Of a stretch of DNA of 44,539 nt, positions 23,857-33,124 are shown one piece after another; positions within the stretch are counted from its first letter, which is position 1, and each line of letters opens with the position of its first letter. The notes below the pieces were generated by a model that was not told where the DNA came from, ran no database searches, and was given only the letters and a program-made list of their open reading frames with translations. Where the stretch lies: contig CALVDR010000023.1 in NCBI GenBank assembly GCA_944326365.1, positions 1 through 44,539 of the forward strand. The letters are read 5' to 3'. Made by a program: the position numbers and the translations under genes. This stretch comes from an uncultured Bacteroidales bacterium. GTDB taxonomy: Bacteria > Bacteroidota > Bacteroidia > Bacteroidales > UBA932.

Positions 23857-24696
23857 ATGGAAAATTATATCGGGATTTATGACAATTATTCCGGAGATGC
23901 CCAGTACAATCAGCCAGTATCGTCAATTGACAAGTTTTTCTTTTCAAAGACGATAATAATACTGCTCTGCACCGAAGGGCATGCGGGGTTCAATGTCCGT
24001 TTCAAAGATTACATTCTGTCAAAAAATTCCTTTCTGATCATCGGGGCGGGAATACCTTTCTACTATACGGAGAAAAGCGATGATTTCAGGGTGAACATCA
24101 TAGCGGTGGCCGATACCGTTTTCGACAAGATGGTGCAGGGGCTCATACGCATCTATTTCCAGAGGATTCTGCATGAAAGGCCTCTGCATCAGATCAGCGG
24201 GGTGAAGATGGAAATGTGCTGCGGCATACACGGTTACCTGAGAAAGTTCATCCTGGAGGATGACAATTTCTTCAAGATGCAGATCATCAGGAACTATCTG
24301 AACATCCTGTTCTACGAGGCCTGCAATATCATGATGCATGAGCCCGAGAATGCCTTGAGGAAAGACAGGCACAAGGAAGAGGTCGCCAGCAAGTTCATAA
24401 GGCTGATAGAGCAGAATATCAGGTCGGGCAGGAAGGTCGAATATTACGCCCGGATGATGAACCTGACACCGAAATACCTGTCTTCGGTGATAAAGGCAGC
24501 CACAGGACGCACGGCATCGGCATGGATAGATGACTACACTCTCGCCGTCGCACGCAATCTTTTAAGGGCCAGCGACATGAGCATCCAGCAGATAAGCTAT
24601 GACCTGGGGTTTGCCACGCCTTCCCATTTCGCCAAATTCATCAAGGACAATACAGGCCTGACCCCGAAGGAAGTCAGGGCCAGGCTTGAAGACTGA
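23857..24696 (+). CDS. AraC-family transcriptional regulator
   Basis: A 279-aa regulator. The C-terminal 100 residues are an AraC double helix-turn-helix domain: first helix pair with VEYYARMMNLTPKYLSSVIKAATGRTASAWIDDY, second with MSIQQISYDLGFATPSHFAKFIKDNTGLTPKEVR. The N-terminal 170 residues form a beta-rich sensor domain similar to the cupin-like AraC ligand domains (FFFSKTIIILLCTEGHAGF); no ligand can be named. It probably controls nearby genes, with the divergent barrel and nucleotidase as first candidates. Seven bases separate its stop from that of pyrF, which converges. Confidence 0.92.
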   Translation: MENYIGIYDNYSGDAQYNQPVSSIDKFFFSKTIIILLCTEGHAGFNVRFKDYILSKNSFLIIGAGIPFYYTEKSDDFRVNIIAVADTVFDKMVQGLIRIYFQRILHERPLHQISGVKMEMCCGIHGYLRKFILEDDNFFKMQIIRNYLNILFYEACNIMMHEPENALRKDRHKEEVASKFIRLIEQNIRSGRKVEYYARMMNLTPKYLSSVIKAATGRTASAWIDDYTLAVARNLLRASDMSIQQISYDLGFATPSHFAKFIKDNTGLTPKEVRARLED

Positions 24697-24703
24697 AAGG
24701 CAT

Positions 24704-25546
24704 CTACCTTATGGCCGCCGTCTCCGAAGCTACTTTGGCCGCAGCCTTGGCGAAGTTCGGAGTGGAGTCGGCATAGAGGATTCCGCGGGAGGAATTGATA
24801 AGCAGGCCGCCCATGTCATTGGCTCCGTATTTCATCACTTCTTCCGCAGATCCGCCCTGGGCGCCGACACCAGGCACGAGCAGGAAGTTGTCAGGGCAGA
24901 ACGAACGTATTTCAGCCAGCTTTTCGGCTTTCGTCGCACCTACCACGAACATCATGTTGTCCGGCGTGGAGATGGACATCATTTCTTCCATGACGGCACG
25001 GTACAGCGGCTTTCCGTCCTTTTCGGCCAGCTGGTACTGGACAGCCGAAGCATTGGAAGTCAGGGCGAGGACGATGGCCCATTTGTCCTTGTATTCCAGG
25101 AACGGAAGGATGCTGTCCTGTCCCATGTACGGTGAAAGCGTGACGGCATCGAAGTCCATGGTCTCGAAGAAGGCTTTCGCATACATCCTGGCAGTATTCC
25201 CTATATCGCCTCTTTTCGCATCCGCTATAAGGAATATGTCCGGATAGGTGGTGCGTATATAGTCGACGGTCGCTTCCAGGGCACGGGTGCCGTCTACTCC
25301 ATAGCATTCGTAGAAGGCGAGATTCGGCTTATATGCCACGCAATACGGTGCCGTGGCGTCGATGATGGCCTTGTTGAATTCGATGATCGATCTGGTCTTG
25401 CCGCCGAAGAGATGGCCCTTGATGGCGATTTCCGACGAAGCCAGACCTTTTATGTGCTCGGGCATTTTCGTGTAGTCTACGTCCAGACCCACGCAGAGCA
25501 TGGTCTTTTTTGCCTTGATCTGTTCGTAAAGCTGTTCTCTGTTCAT
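24704..25546 (-). CDS. pyrF: Orotidine 5'-phosphate decarboxylase
   Basis: A 280-aa enzyme of the longer (type 2) OMP decarboxylase subfamily, which converts OMP to UMP in pyrimidine synthesis. The catalytic D-x-K-x-x-D motif is in ADAKRGDIG (D109, K111, D114). The LCVGLDVD start and the C-terminal GVGAQGG phosphate loop are present. The frame is open to 25651, but that extension overlaps the dipeptidase gene, so the ATG at 25546 is used. Only one base separates it from the dipeptidase stop, implying one transcript. Confidence 0.96.
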   Translation of the reverse strand: MNREQLYEQIKAKKTMLCVGLDVDYTKMPEHIKGLASSEIAIKGHLFGGKTRSIIEFNKAIIDATAPYCVAYKPNLAFYECYGVDGTRALEATVDYIRTTYPDIFLIADAKRGDIGNTARMYAKAFFETMDFDAVTLSPYMGQDSILPFLEYKDKWAIVLALTSNASAVQYQLAEKDGKPLYRAVMEEMMSISTPDNMMFVVGATKAEKLAEIRSFCPDNFLLVPGVGAQGGSAEEVMKYGANDMGGLLINSSRGILYADSTPNFAKAAAKVASETAAIR

Positions 25547-25547
25547 A

Positions 25548-26894
25548 TTAATAATATTGATAAAATAGAATAATGGATTCGAGTCCCTTGAAAAACTGGC
25601 TGAGAAGATAGCTCTCGTTCGGGGAGTGGATGGTATCCCTCTCAAGTCCAAAACCCATGAGAAGCGGGTCTATACCCAATATTTTCTGCAGGTCCGCCAA
25701 TATCGGTATGCTGCCGCCTCCCCTGCTTGGGACAGGTTCGGTTCCGTATACTTCTGTCATGGCTCTGGATGCCGCCTGATATGCGGGTGATGAAATCGGG
25801 ATCAGGAAACCGTTGCCGCCGTGATACCGTTTCACATCGACCTTTACATACGGCGGGGCTATCGACCTGATGTGTTTTTCGAAGAGTTCCGTGATTTTCT
25901 CACTGTCCTGATCAGGTACCAGACGCATGGAAATCTTCGCATGCGCTTCAGACGGAAGGACTGTCTTGGCCCCCTCTCCGGTGTATCCGCCCCAGATGCC
26001 GTTCACATCCAGACATGGCCTGATGCCGGTGCGTTCGAGGGTGGTATAGCCCTTTTCTCCCTTGACCTCGGCGATATTCAGGAATTTTTTGTACTCGTCC
26101 GGATCGAAGGGGGCTCTGGCCAGTTTGGCCCTGTCTTCCGCGGACAGTTCGATGACGTCATCGTAGAATCCTTTCACGGTGATATGGCCGTCCCGGTCTA
26201 TAAGCGACGAGACGATGTCGCAGAGGACATTGACGGGATTGGCTACGGCTCCGCCGTAATGCCCCGAATGGAGGTCCTTGTCCGGTCCGGTGACCTTTAT
26301 CTCGACATAGGAGAGGCCGCGCATGCCGCAGTTGATGGACGGGACCTGCTCCGAGATCATGGTGGTGTCGGAGACGAGGATGATGTCGGCTTTCAGTAGG
26401 TCTTTGTGATCACGTGCCCAGGCTGCGAGGGACGGGCTTCCTATTTCTTCTTCGCCTTCGAGGATGAATTTGACATTGTGCCGGAGTTTTCCGGTACGGG
26501 AGAGGTATTCGAAGGCTTTTACATGCATGAAAAGCTGGCCTTTGTCGTCATTGGCCCCCCGGGCATAGATGGCCCCGTCGCGGATTTCCGGTTCAAACGG
26601 GTCGGAATTCCAGAGTTCAATCGGGTCCACGGGCTGGACATCGTAGTGTCCGTATACGAGGACGGTGGAGAGTGAGGGGTCGACGGTGCGGCTTGCGAAG
26701 ACTACGGGATGGCCGGATGTGGGATAGATTTCGGCATGGTCCGCTCCGGCTTCCTTCAGCAATTCTGTCAGCCGTTGCGCGCAGCGCATCATGTCCGGTT
26801 TGTGTTCGTCGAGGGAGCTGACGGATGGTATTCTCAGCAGGGAGAAGAGTTCGTCGAAGAATCTTTCTTTGTTCGCTTCTATGTATTCTTTCAT
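25548..26894 (-). CDS. M20-family dipeptidase
   Basis: A 448-aa cytosolic metallopeptidase of family M20 (PepV/CNDP-like dipeptidases). Zinc ligands and catalytic residues are visible: YGHYDVQPVD (H83, D85), ANDDKG (D116 bridging), EGEEEIGS with the Glu pair at 148-150, and a C-terminal NESY-type His/Asn region. The dimerisation lid domain lies between about residues 185 and 300. It hydrolyses dipeptides or similar amides. The ATG at 26894 follows a -7 box by 22 nt. It is the first gene of a pair with pyrF. Confidence 0.93.
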   Translation of the reverse strand: MKEYIEANKERFFDELFSLLRIPSVSSLDEHKPDMMRCAQRLTELLKEAGADHAEIYPTSGHPVVFASRTVDPSLSTVLVYGHYDVQPVDPIELWNSDPFEPEIRDGAIYARGANDDKGQLFMHVKAFEYLSRTGKLRHNVKFILEGEEEIGSPSLAAWARDHKDLLKADIILVSDTTMISEQVPSINCGMRGLSYVEIKVTGPDKDLHSGHYGGAVANPVNVLCDIVSSLIDRDGHITVKGFYDDVIELSAEDRAKLARAPFDPDEYKKFLNIAEVKGEKGYTTLERTGIRPCLDVNGIWGGYTGEGAKTVLPSEAHAKISMRLVPDQDSEKITELFEKHIRSIAPPYVKVDVKRYHGGNGFLIPISSPAYQAASRAMTEVYGTEPVPSRGGGSIPILADLQKILGIDPLLMGFGLERDTIHSPNESYLLSQFFKGLESIILFYQYY

Positions 26895-26916
26895 GGCGGT
26901 GTCTTTTATGGCTTTA

Positions 26917-26924
26917 CAAAGATA
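26917..26924 (-). promoter_or_regulatory. -7 promoter box of the dipeptidase-pyrF unit
   Basis: TATCTTTG on the minus strand, an exact TAnnTTTG match, 22 nt upstream of the dipeptidase start. Confidence 0.55.
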
Positions 26925-26960
26925 GCAGGTTTTTCAGAATTTCCGCATCCACGATGCAAG

Positions 26961-27007
26961 TCAGGCAGGCATTTCGGAACGTGAAAAGTTCTTCAATACC
27001 TGCCTGA
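26961..27007. terminator. Long hairpin, probable terminator of the small lipoprotein gene
   Basis: TCAGGCAGGCATT (26961-26973) pairs with AATACCTGCCTGA (26995-27007) with one mismatch or wobble, plus an inner GAAC/GTTC stem. The T tract on the minus strand is weak, so the role is uncertain. Confidence 0.5.
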
Positions 27008-27082
27008 ATATCTTGTTTCAGTCTTGCCGGCCTTCTGCACACGACACGAAAACCGTCATGCTGACATCAGCTTTCCCAGCAA

Positions 27083-27628
27083 CTAGTCGGTAAGACCCGG
27101 TATGCTCGGAAGGGATGACGCCTCCTTGGTAAATGTACATTTTACAGATACTTCCTTGTCACTGCTATCAGTTACCTTCAGACCGAATTCATAGTCTCCA
27201 GACTGAAGCATTATTCCGAGCATATTCACAAGAGGTGCGATATCGAAATCAACCGATGTCTTTCCTTTGAGTTCCTCGCCTGTCGGCATATCCGCAGCGA
27301 CTGTTTCTATCGCAGTTATCACTTTCTCATCATTGATGAAATCCATCTCGGTACTAAGACCAAAACCTGTCAGTATTGTAGTAAGACTTTCCGGAGCAGT
27401 TACCACAAAACCTTTGATTCCGCCCACGGCAGTCACCTTCAAAGTAGCATCCATGTCTTTTGAAATGACCACAGGCTCGAAATCTGCATTGCCAGGCCAT
27501 GTAACAGCGGTTTCTGTCACTTCCTCACCAGGATTCTCGTCAGGAACTTCAGGATTGTTCTCCTGACATGATGTGACGGCAAAAGCGACTGATACGGCCG
27601 CTGCCAAAAAGGTTAAAAATTTTTTCAT
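27083..27628 (-). CDS. Small DUF4973-like lipoprotein of unknown function
   Basis: A 181-aa predicted lipoprotein. The start at 27628 gives MKKFLTFLAAAV with lipobox TSC (Cys21), followed by an acidic, Pro-rich linker (NNPEVPDENPGEEV) typical of surface-exposed Bacteroidales lipoproteins. The remaining 140 residues are beta-rich with no recognised motif; I name no family with confidence. An ATG upstream (27664) would put a hydrophilic stretch before the signal and is not preferred. It follows clpX by 77 bp on the same strand but may have its own promoter, which I could not find. Confidence 0.65.
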   Translation of the reverse strand: MKKFLTFLAAAVSVAFAVTSCQENNPEVPDENPGEEVTETAVTWPGNADFEPVVISKDMDATLKVTAVGGIKGFVVTAPESLTTILTGFGLSTEMDFINDEKVITAIETVAADMPTGEELKGKTSVDFDIAPLVNMLGIMLQSGDYEFGLKVTDSSDKEVSVKCTFTKEASSLPSIPGLTD

Positions 27629-27704
27629 TGTACTTTTATTTTGGTTTAAATTGGCGATTATCATTATTAACGTCTATGCAAAATGATATGAATCCATTAT
27701 CATA

Positions 27705-28916
27705 TCAAAGATGCGCCTTCGCATAGTCGAGAGTCAGGTCGAAGGTCTTTTTCTTCGAACTCGGGGCCTCGTACATCGCGTCCGTCATGATCTTTTCGCA
27801 TATGGAGCGGAGTCCGCGGGCACCGAGCTTGTTCTCGATGGCAGTGTCCACGATAAGATCCAGGACTGCCGGCTCTATCTGCAGTTTCAGCCCGTCAAGT
27901 TCGAACATCCTTTCATACTGGCGTATGATGGCATTCTTCGGCTCCGTAAGAATCCTCAGAAGCGCTGCCCTGTCCAGCTGGTCGAGATAGGTAATCACAG
28001 GAAGACGTCCTATGATTTCCGGTATCAGACCGTATGACCGGAGATCCTGGGCCGAAACATACTGCAGCAGATTCTCCTTGTCCACCTGCTGCTTATGTAC
28101 TGAGCCATATCCTATCACCTGAGTATTCAGTCTCTGCGCTATCCTGCGTTCGATTCCCTCGAAAGCACCGCCGCAGATAAATAGGATATTCTGCGTATTC
28201 ACCTGCACGAACTCCTGCTCCGGATGCTTGCGTCCTCCTTTTGGCGGAACATTCACCACGTTGCCCTCCAGGAGCTTGAGCATGGCCTGCTGTACGCCCT
28301 CCCCCGAAACATCACGGGTGATGGAAGGATTGTCGCTTTTGCGCGCTATCTTGTCGATCTCGTCGATGAAGACTATACCGCGTTCGGCCAGCTTCACATT
28401 GTAGTCCGCCTCCTGCAAAAGCCTGGTCAGAATGCTCTCTACATCCTCACCCACATATCCGGCCTCAGTAAGCACAGTGGCATCCACTATCGTGAAAGGC
28501 ACTTCGAGAAGCTTGGCTATAGTCTTGGCCATAAGAGTCTTTCCCGTACCGGTAGGGCCCACCATCAGGATATTGGACTTCTCCAGTTCGAGATCATCTG
28601 CACCGGAAGAGGCGAGATTGTTGTTGATCCTCTTGTAATGGTTGTAGACAGCCACGGCAAGAAGTTTCTTCGCCCTGTCCTGACCTATGACATACTGGTC
28701 CAGATATTCCTTTATCTCCTTTGGTTTCAAGAGCTTGTTTATCCTGTCAGGTGCAGGCTGCGCGGATTGTTCCAGATTCGAGATATAGTCGTTGCATATC
28801 TTCACGCAGTCACTGCATATGGCAGAGTCCAGACCCTGAAGCAGAAGAGGAACTTCACTCTCGCTCCTGCCGCAGAATACGCAATGTCTTTCTTCCCTTG
28901 TAGTTTTTTTTGCCAT
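27705..28916 (-). CDS. clpX: ATP-dependent Clp protease ATP-binding subunit ClpX
   Basis: A 403-aa AAA+ unfoldase. The N-terminal zinc-binding domain has C12, C15, C34 and C37. Walker A GPTGTGKT is at 120-127, the pore loop GYVGEDVE and Walker [11 protein letters not shown] follow, and the C-terminal small domain ends normally. ClpX recognises tagged or misfolded proteins and feeds them to ClpP in the cytosol. It is the third gene of tig-clpP-clpX, 23 bp after clpP. A short hairpin GATATGA/TCATATC overlaps its stop and may weakly terminate the operon. Confidence 0.98.
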   Translation of the reverse strand: MAKKTTREERHCVFCGRSESEVPLLLQGLDSAICSDCVKICNDYISNLEQSAQPAPDRINKLLKPKEIKEYLDQYVIGQDRAKKLLAVAVYNHYKRINNNLASSGADDLELEKSNILMVGPTGTGKTLMAKTIAKLLEVPFTIVDATVLTEAGYVGEDVESILTRLLQEADYNVKLAERGIVFIDEIDKIARKSDNPSITRDVSGEGVQQAMLKLLEGNVVNVPPKGGRKHPEQEFVQVNTQNILFICGGAFEGIERRIAQRLNTQVIGYGSVHKQQVDKENLLQYVSAQDLRSYGLIPEIIGRLPVITYLDQLDRAALLRILTEPKNAIIRQYERMFELDGLKLQIEPAVLDLIVDTAIENKLGARGLRSICEKIMTDAMYEAPSSKKKTFDLTLDYAKAHL

Positions 28917-28939
28917 TGGATAAACTTCAGTCCGACAAA

Positions 28940-29620
28940 TTATTTTTTCTTCCCTGTCAGTATCTCGTCTATCATACCGTAGTCGAGAGCTTCCGCAGAG
29001 GTCATCCAGAAATCCCTGTCACCGTCAGCTTCTATGGTCGCATAAGGCTTTCCTGTATGTTCCGAAAGTATGGTATAAAGTTCTTTCTTCACTTTCAGGA
29101 TTTCCTTGGCTGCTATGGCGATATCCGAAGCCTGCCCCTGTGCTCCGCCCAGAGGCTGGTGGATCATGATTCTGGAATGCGGAAGAGCCGACCTTTTCCC
29201 TTTGACCCCGGCACAGAGCAGAACCGCACCCATCGATGCAGCCATACCCGTACAGATGGTAGCCACATCAGGTTCAATCAGCTGCATGGTGTCATATATG
29301 CCAAGTCCGGCAGATACTGACCCTCCCGGCGTATTCAGATATATGGAGACATCCGCCTGGCTGTCTGTAGAAGCCAGGAAAAGGAGCTGGGCCTGGATGA
29401 TATTGGCCACATCGTCATCTATCGGCACGCCGAGGAAGATGATCCTGTCCATGAGCAAGCGGCTGAACACATCCATCGAAGCCACATTCAGCTTGCGCTC
29501 CTCGATGATGGTCGGGTTTATGTAGGAATCGAACACTGACCCGTATCTGTGCAGAGTCATGGAACTGATTCCCCTGTGCAGTCTTGCGTATTTTTCAAAC
29601 TCCTTTTCCATAGCGGTCAT
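28940..29620 (-). CDS. clpP: ATP-dependent Clp protease proteolytic subunit ClpP
   Basis: A 226-aa serine protease forming the ClpP double heptamer. The triad is S129 in GMAASMGA, H154 in MIHQPLGG and D203 in DRDFW. The N-terminal extension of about 25 residues before [12 protein letters not shown] is normal for Bacteroidales. The ATG at 29620 lies 12 bp after the tig stop; a second ATG at 29611 is also possible. It works with the adjacent ClpX. Confidence 0.98.
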   Translation of the reverse strand: MTAMEKEFEKYARLHRGISSMTLHRYGSVFDSYINPTIIEERKLNVASMDVFSRLLMDRIIFLGVPIDDDVANIIQAQLLFLASTDSQADVSIYLNTPGGSVSAGLGIYDTMQLIEPDVATICTGMAASMGAVLLCAGVKGKRSALPHSRIMIHQPLGGAQGQASDIAIAAKEILKVKKELYTILSEHTGKPYATIEADGDRDFWMTSAEALDYGMIDEILTGKKK

Positions 29621-29632
29621 TCTCCGGTAAAA

Positions 29633-30949
29633 TTATTCAAGTTCGCGGAATTTCTCTACAGACACTTTCTTTTCATCGAGAGATACGGCGTTCTTCACAG
29701 CAGCAAGCGTCTTCGTATCCTCTACCTGCTCGATCACGCGGCGTCCCTCCTTTTCCTGTGAAAGTATGGTCTTCGCATAAGATTCAAGCTGCTCGTCAGG
29801 AACATTGGCGATACCGTACATGGCGAACTGGTATGCAGCGAATGCCTTCGCGCTGGCCATCACATCTGCTTCCTCCACCTTCACTGAATACTTGTCCATC
29901 AGGTAGTTCCTGACCATCTGCCAGCGGTAGTCCTCAAGGAAGAGGTCGAATTCCTTCTCTATATCCTCCATGGTGAACTTGCCGTCATTGGCGACATATA
30001 TCCATCTCTTCAGGAATTTCTCCGGAAGCGCTATCGCGGCCTTTTTCACGAGATAAGCCTTGGCATCCTTCGAGAATCTGAATTCGGACTCCTGAGCATA
30101 CTCGGCTGCAAGCCTTTCAGCCACCTTGGCATCGAATTCCTCTTCCGACTTCACGTTTCCTTCACCGAAAATCTTGTCGAATGTCTCCTGAGTCATCGGC
30201 GCCGATACGAATGTCTTCACATTCTTCACGGTCATCTTGTAGGCAGGATCGATGCCGGCAAGCTCTTCCTTGCTGACTTTCAGCATGGAAGCCCTGTCAG
30301 CCTCGTTCGTGAAAGCCTCGTTTACGTTCACGTCTATGGTATCTCCGGCCTTGAGACCGATGAATGAAGGTCTTACAGCCTCCGAAACGTTCCTGAGCGC
30401 TACATAAGTGCCTTCAATCTTCGTCTCGCCCTGTTCAAAATCCACGATGATGAAATCCTCTGCCTTTGCAGCCTCGCCATCTTCCAGCGAGCCGTACTGT
30501 TTCAGAAGGTTCTCCTTCATCTCGGACTTGGCCGTGTCGGATATCTCAATATTATAATAAGGTATCTTGTCGTCCTTTGAAAGCTCGAAATCCACCTTAG
30601 GGGACAGGGCCACATCGAACTTGAATTCGAAATCATTCCCGTTCTTCCACTCCACGCTTTCCTGGTTCTCTGCAGGAAGAGGCTCGCCTATCACCTTGAG
30701 GTCATTGTCCTTTATGAAGCCGTTCAGAGCCTCCGAAATAAGGTCGTTCACCGCATCCACGAGGCAAGACTGGCCATATATCTTCTCGATGAAACTCATA
30801 GGAGCCATTCCTTTCCTGAATCCCTTGAGTTCGGCTGTCCTCTTGTGCTCGTTCAGCCTTTTTTTCCTTTTCTCGGAATAATCGTCACTGGCTATCGAAA
30901 GCGTCAGTTCGATATTGAGGTCATCTACCTTGTTCTGTTCAATTTTCAT
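29633..30949 (-). CDS. tig: Trigger factor (ribosome-associated chaperone)
   Basis: A 438-aa trigger factor. The N-terminal ribosome-binding domain carries the signature GFRKGMAP at about residues 43-50, and the C-terminal chaperone arms are helical. The central PPIase region is poorly conserved, as in many Bacteroidetes. It shelters nascent chains at the ribosome exit tunnel. It is first in tig-clpP-clpX and has a well-matched promoter overlapping the gap after the 7TM-HD gene, about 86 nt upstream. Confidence 0.95.
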   Translation of the reverse strand: MKIEQNKVDDLNIELTLSIASDDYSEKRKKRLNEHKRTAELKGFRKGMAPMSFIEKIYGQSCLVDAVNDLISEALNGFIKDNDLKVIGEPLPAENQESVEWKNGNDFEFKFDVALSPKVDFELSKDDKIPYYNIEISDTAKSEMKENLLKQYGSLEDGEAAKAEDFIIVDFEQGETKIEGTYVALRNVSEAVRPSFIGLKAGDTIDVNVNEAFTNEADRASMLKVSKEELAGIDPAYKMTVKNVKTFVSAPMTQETFDKIFGEGNVKSEEEFDAKVAERLAAEYAQESEFRFSKDAKAYLVKKAAIALPEKFLKRWIYVANDGKFTMEDIEKEFDLFLEDYRWQMVRNYLMDKYSVKVEEADVMASAKAFAAYQFAMYGIANVPDEQLESYAKTILSQEKEGRRVIEQVEDTKTLAAVKNAVSLDEKKVSVEKFRELE

Positions 30950-31034
30950 AATATACTATTTTTTAAATATTTTCTGACAATAATTTTCCCGAACCTCCGG
31001 TTCAATGCTGTCGTCTGCCACAAGTGCAAGGGCG

Positions 31035-31065
31035 CAAATATAATCAATCCGCAAATAATTTCAAA
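31035..31065 (-). promoter_or_regulatory. Promoter of the tig-clpP-clpX operon
   Basis: On the minus strand TTTG (31065-31062), a 19-nt spacer, then TATATTTG (31042-31035). This matches the full Bacteroidetes consensus TTTG-N19-TAnnTTTG and is the best promoter in the window. Confidence 0.8.
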
Positions 31066-31066
31066 A

Positions 31067-33124
31067 TCATGACCTGCGGCGCGGAGACATCTTCTTGGGA
31101 TATGCTATCCTGGCATGGTAGACCTGCTGCAGATAGGATTTGAGCACGTTCTTCACTATGTTCAGTTCCTTAAGGGATATGTCCGCATCTTCGAACTGTC
31201 CGTCCGACATCTTCGACTTCACGATGTTCTCGACCAGAGCCGACATGGTCTCGGCCGAATAGTCCTTCAGGCTACGCGAAGCCGCCTCCAGTGTGTCGCA
31301 GAGCATGATGATGATCTGCTCTTTCGTATATGGCTTGCGACCCTTGTAGAAGAAGTCTTCGGCATTGGCGGGGTCCCCGCCGCCATTTATGTACTTGTTG
31401 TAGAAATAGGCGGTGCACGTGGTCCCGTGATGGGTGATGATGAATTCCTTCACGATATTCGGGAGCTTGAATTTGTCTGCCAGGGCCATTCCGTCAGAAA
31501 CGTGCTTGATGATCTCTATGGCACTTTCCCTCGGGGTCAGGCCGTCATGATAGTGGACTCCGAGATTTTCGTTCTCGATGAAGCACTGCGGATTCATGAT
31601 TTTCCCTATGTCATGATAGAGTGCGCCTGCCCTGACCAGAAGTACGTTCGCATCAATGGAACGCGCTGCGGCATCGGCGAGGTTCATCACCTGGAGAGAG
31701 TGCTGGAATGTACCGGGCGCCTTGTGGGCAAGATCCCGGAGAAGCCTGTTGTTCGTATCGGTGAGTTCCACAAGCCTGTTGCTCGACACAAGCTGGAATA
31801 TCCTTTCGAAAAGATAGATCAGAGGATAGCCTGCCACCGAGAGGAACGAGCCGATGAACAGGTAGAGTATGGTCCTGTAGTCATGGTATCCGCTGATGCC
31901 TTCGATGAGCCTGAATCCCAGATAGACCAGTACCAGCACTCCGAAAACGATGCCCGCCGTGATGAACTGTTTCCAGCCCTTGTTGAATATCTCGGCGAAG
32001 AAGATAGTGATGGTGCCGGCTGCAAGATACATCACGAAAAGTTCCACTCCGTTATGAGAGAAAACAAGCAGAGGAAGGAGGGAAAGGATGTAGACAGGCA
32101 GCACGACCCTCTTTTTGAAGAAAGCTACCAGATAGAGGGCCACAAGGGTGAAAGGAGTCAGGTACAGCAGGGAAGGATCCACCTTTTCCACCACGATGGC
32201 CAGCAGGGTGGCGAACAGGTAGATGACCAGCAGATACAGATACCTGTTCATCTCGTCGAAAACCCAGTAGTTGGTATAGTAAATGGCAAAGAACAGGACA
32301 GTCACCAGGGTCAGGGCGAGAAGTATGTTTCCCGTCCACAGCCATATCCTGTGCCCGCTGTATCCGAGACTGTTCTCGTATTCAGCCTTGTACGAATCCA
32401 GAAGCTGTTCTATCTCCGCAGTGATGATTTCTCCGTTCGAGACTATCAGCTGTCCGGCATTCACGACTCCGGAAGTAGGCGACACATAGTTTACGGACTC
32501 CTCATGGACCAGATCCGTGGTCTGTCTGTCAAACAGCAGGTTCGGTTTCACGAGGTCATAGATGCTGGAGGCCCGGCACAGAGAGTCGACATTGCACCGG
32601 AGCTCCGCTTCGGTGAGAAAAAGAAGAAGAAAATCCTTGGCTTCCTGGACAGTATAGACTTCGGATGAAGGCACTTTCTTCGCCCGCCTGTCTTTCTGGA
32701 TGAATATCACGTTGCTGTCGAAGGTCTTGCCTTCGGGCAGGTATTCCGAGCCTGATTCGGAGACGATCCCGCTCCCGTACAGACGTACAAACGCATTCAG
32801 TATTTCAGGCTTGAAGGAATTGCATTCTCCGAGGTCGGTGCTCTCCACGAGGGATATCTGCGTGTGTACTACCGTGTCCGAATAACGGAAATACGGGATG
32901 ACACTGGATCCGAGCAGACTCTTTTCCGCCTGGATCTGCGCGTCGGTCTTCAGAATCGGGAAGTCGAACTGCGCAATGAGGGGCTCATACATCCATGGAG
33001 AACCTTTCTTGTAATCGTAGTTGAACTTGCCCATCCTCGGAAAGATAAGGACAAGCGTGACAAAAAGTATCACAAGCGGGAGATAGACCTTCCAGGAGTA
33101 ATTGATCTTCGTCTTTTTCATCAC
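31067..33124 (-). CDS. 7TM-HD membrane phosphodiesterase (PgpH-type, c-di-AMP)
   Basis: A 685-aa inner-membrane protein of the 7TMR-HD family. One N-terminal membrane segment (residues 12-30) precedes a periplasmic 7TMR-HDED-type domain (about 35-260). Seven membrane helices follow (262-440), then a cytosolic HD domain with H475, HDIGK at 504-508 and a later ITHHGTT. PgpH-type proteins hydrolyse the second messenger c-di-AMP. It overlaps the acyltransferase-like gene by four bases (stop and start share ATGA), so the two are translationally coupled. Confidence 0.9.
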   Translation of the reverse strand: MMKKTKINYSWKVYLPLVILFVTLVLIFPRMGKFNYDYKKGSPWMYEPLIAQFDFPILKTDAQIQAEKSLLGSSVIPYFRYSDTVVHTQISLVESTDLGECNSFKPEILNAFVRLYGSGIVSESGSEYLPEGKTFDSNVIFIQKDRRAKKVPSSEVYTVQEAKDFLLLFLTEAELRCNVDSLCRASSIYDLVKPNLLFDRQTTDLVHEESVNYVSPTSGVVNAGQLIVSNGEIITAEIEQLLDSYKAEYENSLGYSGHRIWLWTGNILLALTLVTVLFFAIYYTNYWVFDEMNRYLYLLVIYLFATLLAIVVEKVDPSLLYLTPFTLVALYLVAFFKKRVVLPVYILSLLPLLVFSHNGVELFVMYLAAGTITIFFAEIFNKGWKQFITAGIVFGVLVLVYLGFRLIEGISGYHDYRTILYLFIGSFLSVAGYPLIYLFERIFQLVSSNRLVELTDTNNRLLRDLAHKAPGTFQHSLQVMNLADAAARSIDANVLLVRAGALYHDIGKIMNPQCFIENENLGVHYHDGLTPRESAIEIIKHVSDGMALADKFKLPNIVKEFIITHHGTTCTAYFYNKYINGGGDPANAEDFFYKGRKPYTKEQIIIMLCDTLEAASRSLKDYSAETMSALVENIVKSKMSDGQFEDADISLKELNIVKNVLKSYLQQVYHARIAYPKKMSPRRRS

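Noticed and set aside
31115..32668. 517-aa plus-strand ORF
   Set aside because: Fully antisense to the 7TM-HD gene, which has clear domains; long shadow ORFs arise from this genome's codon use.
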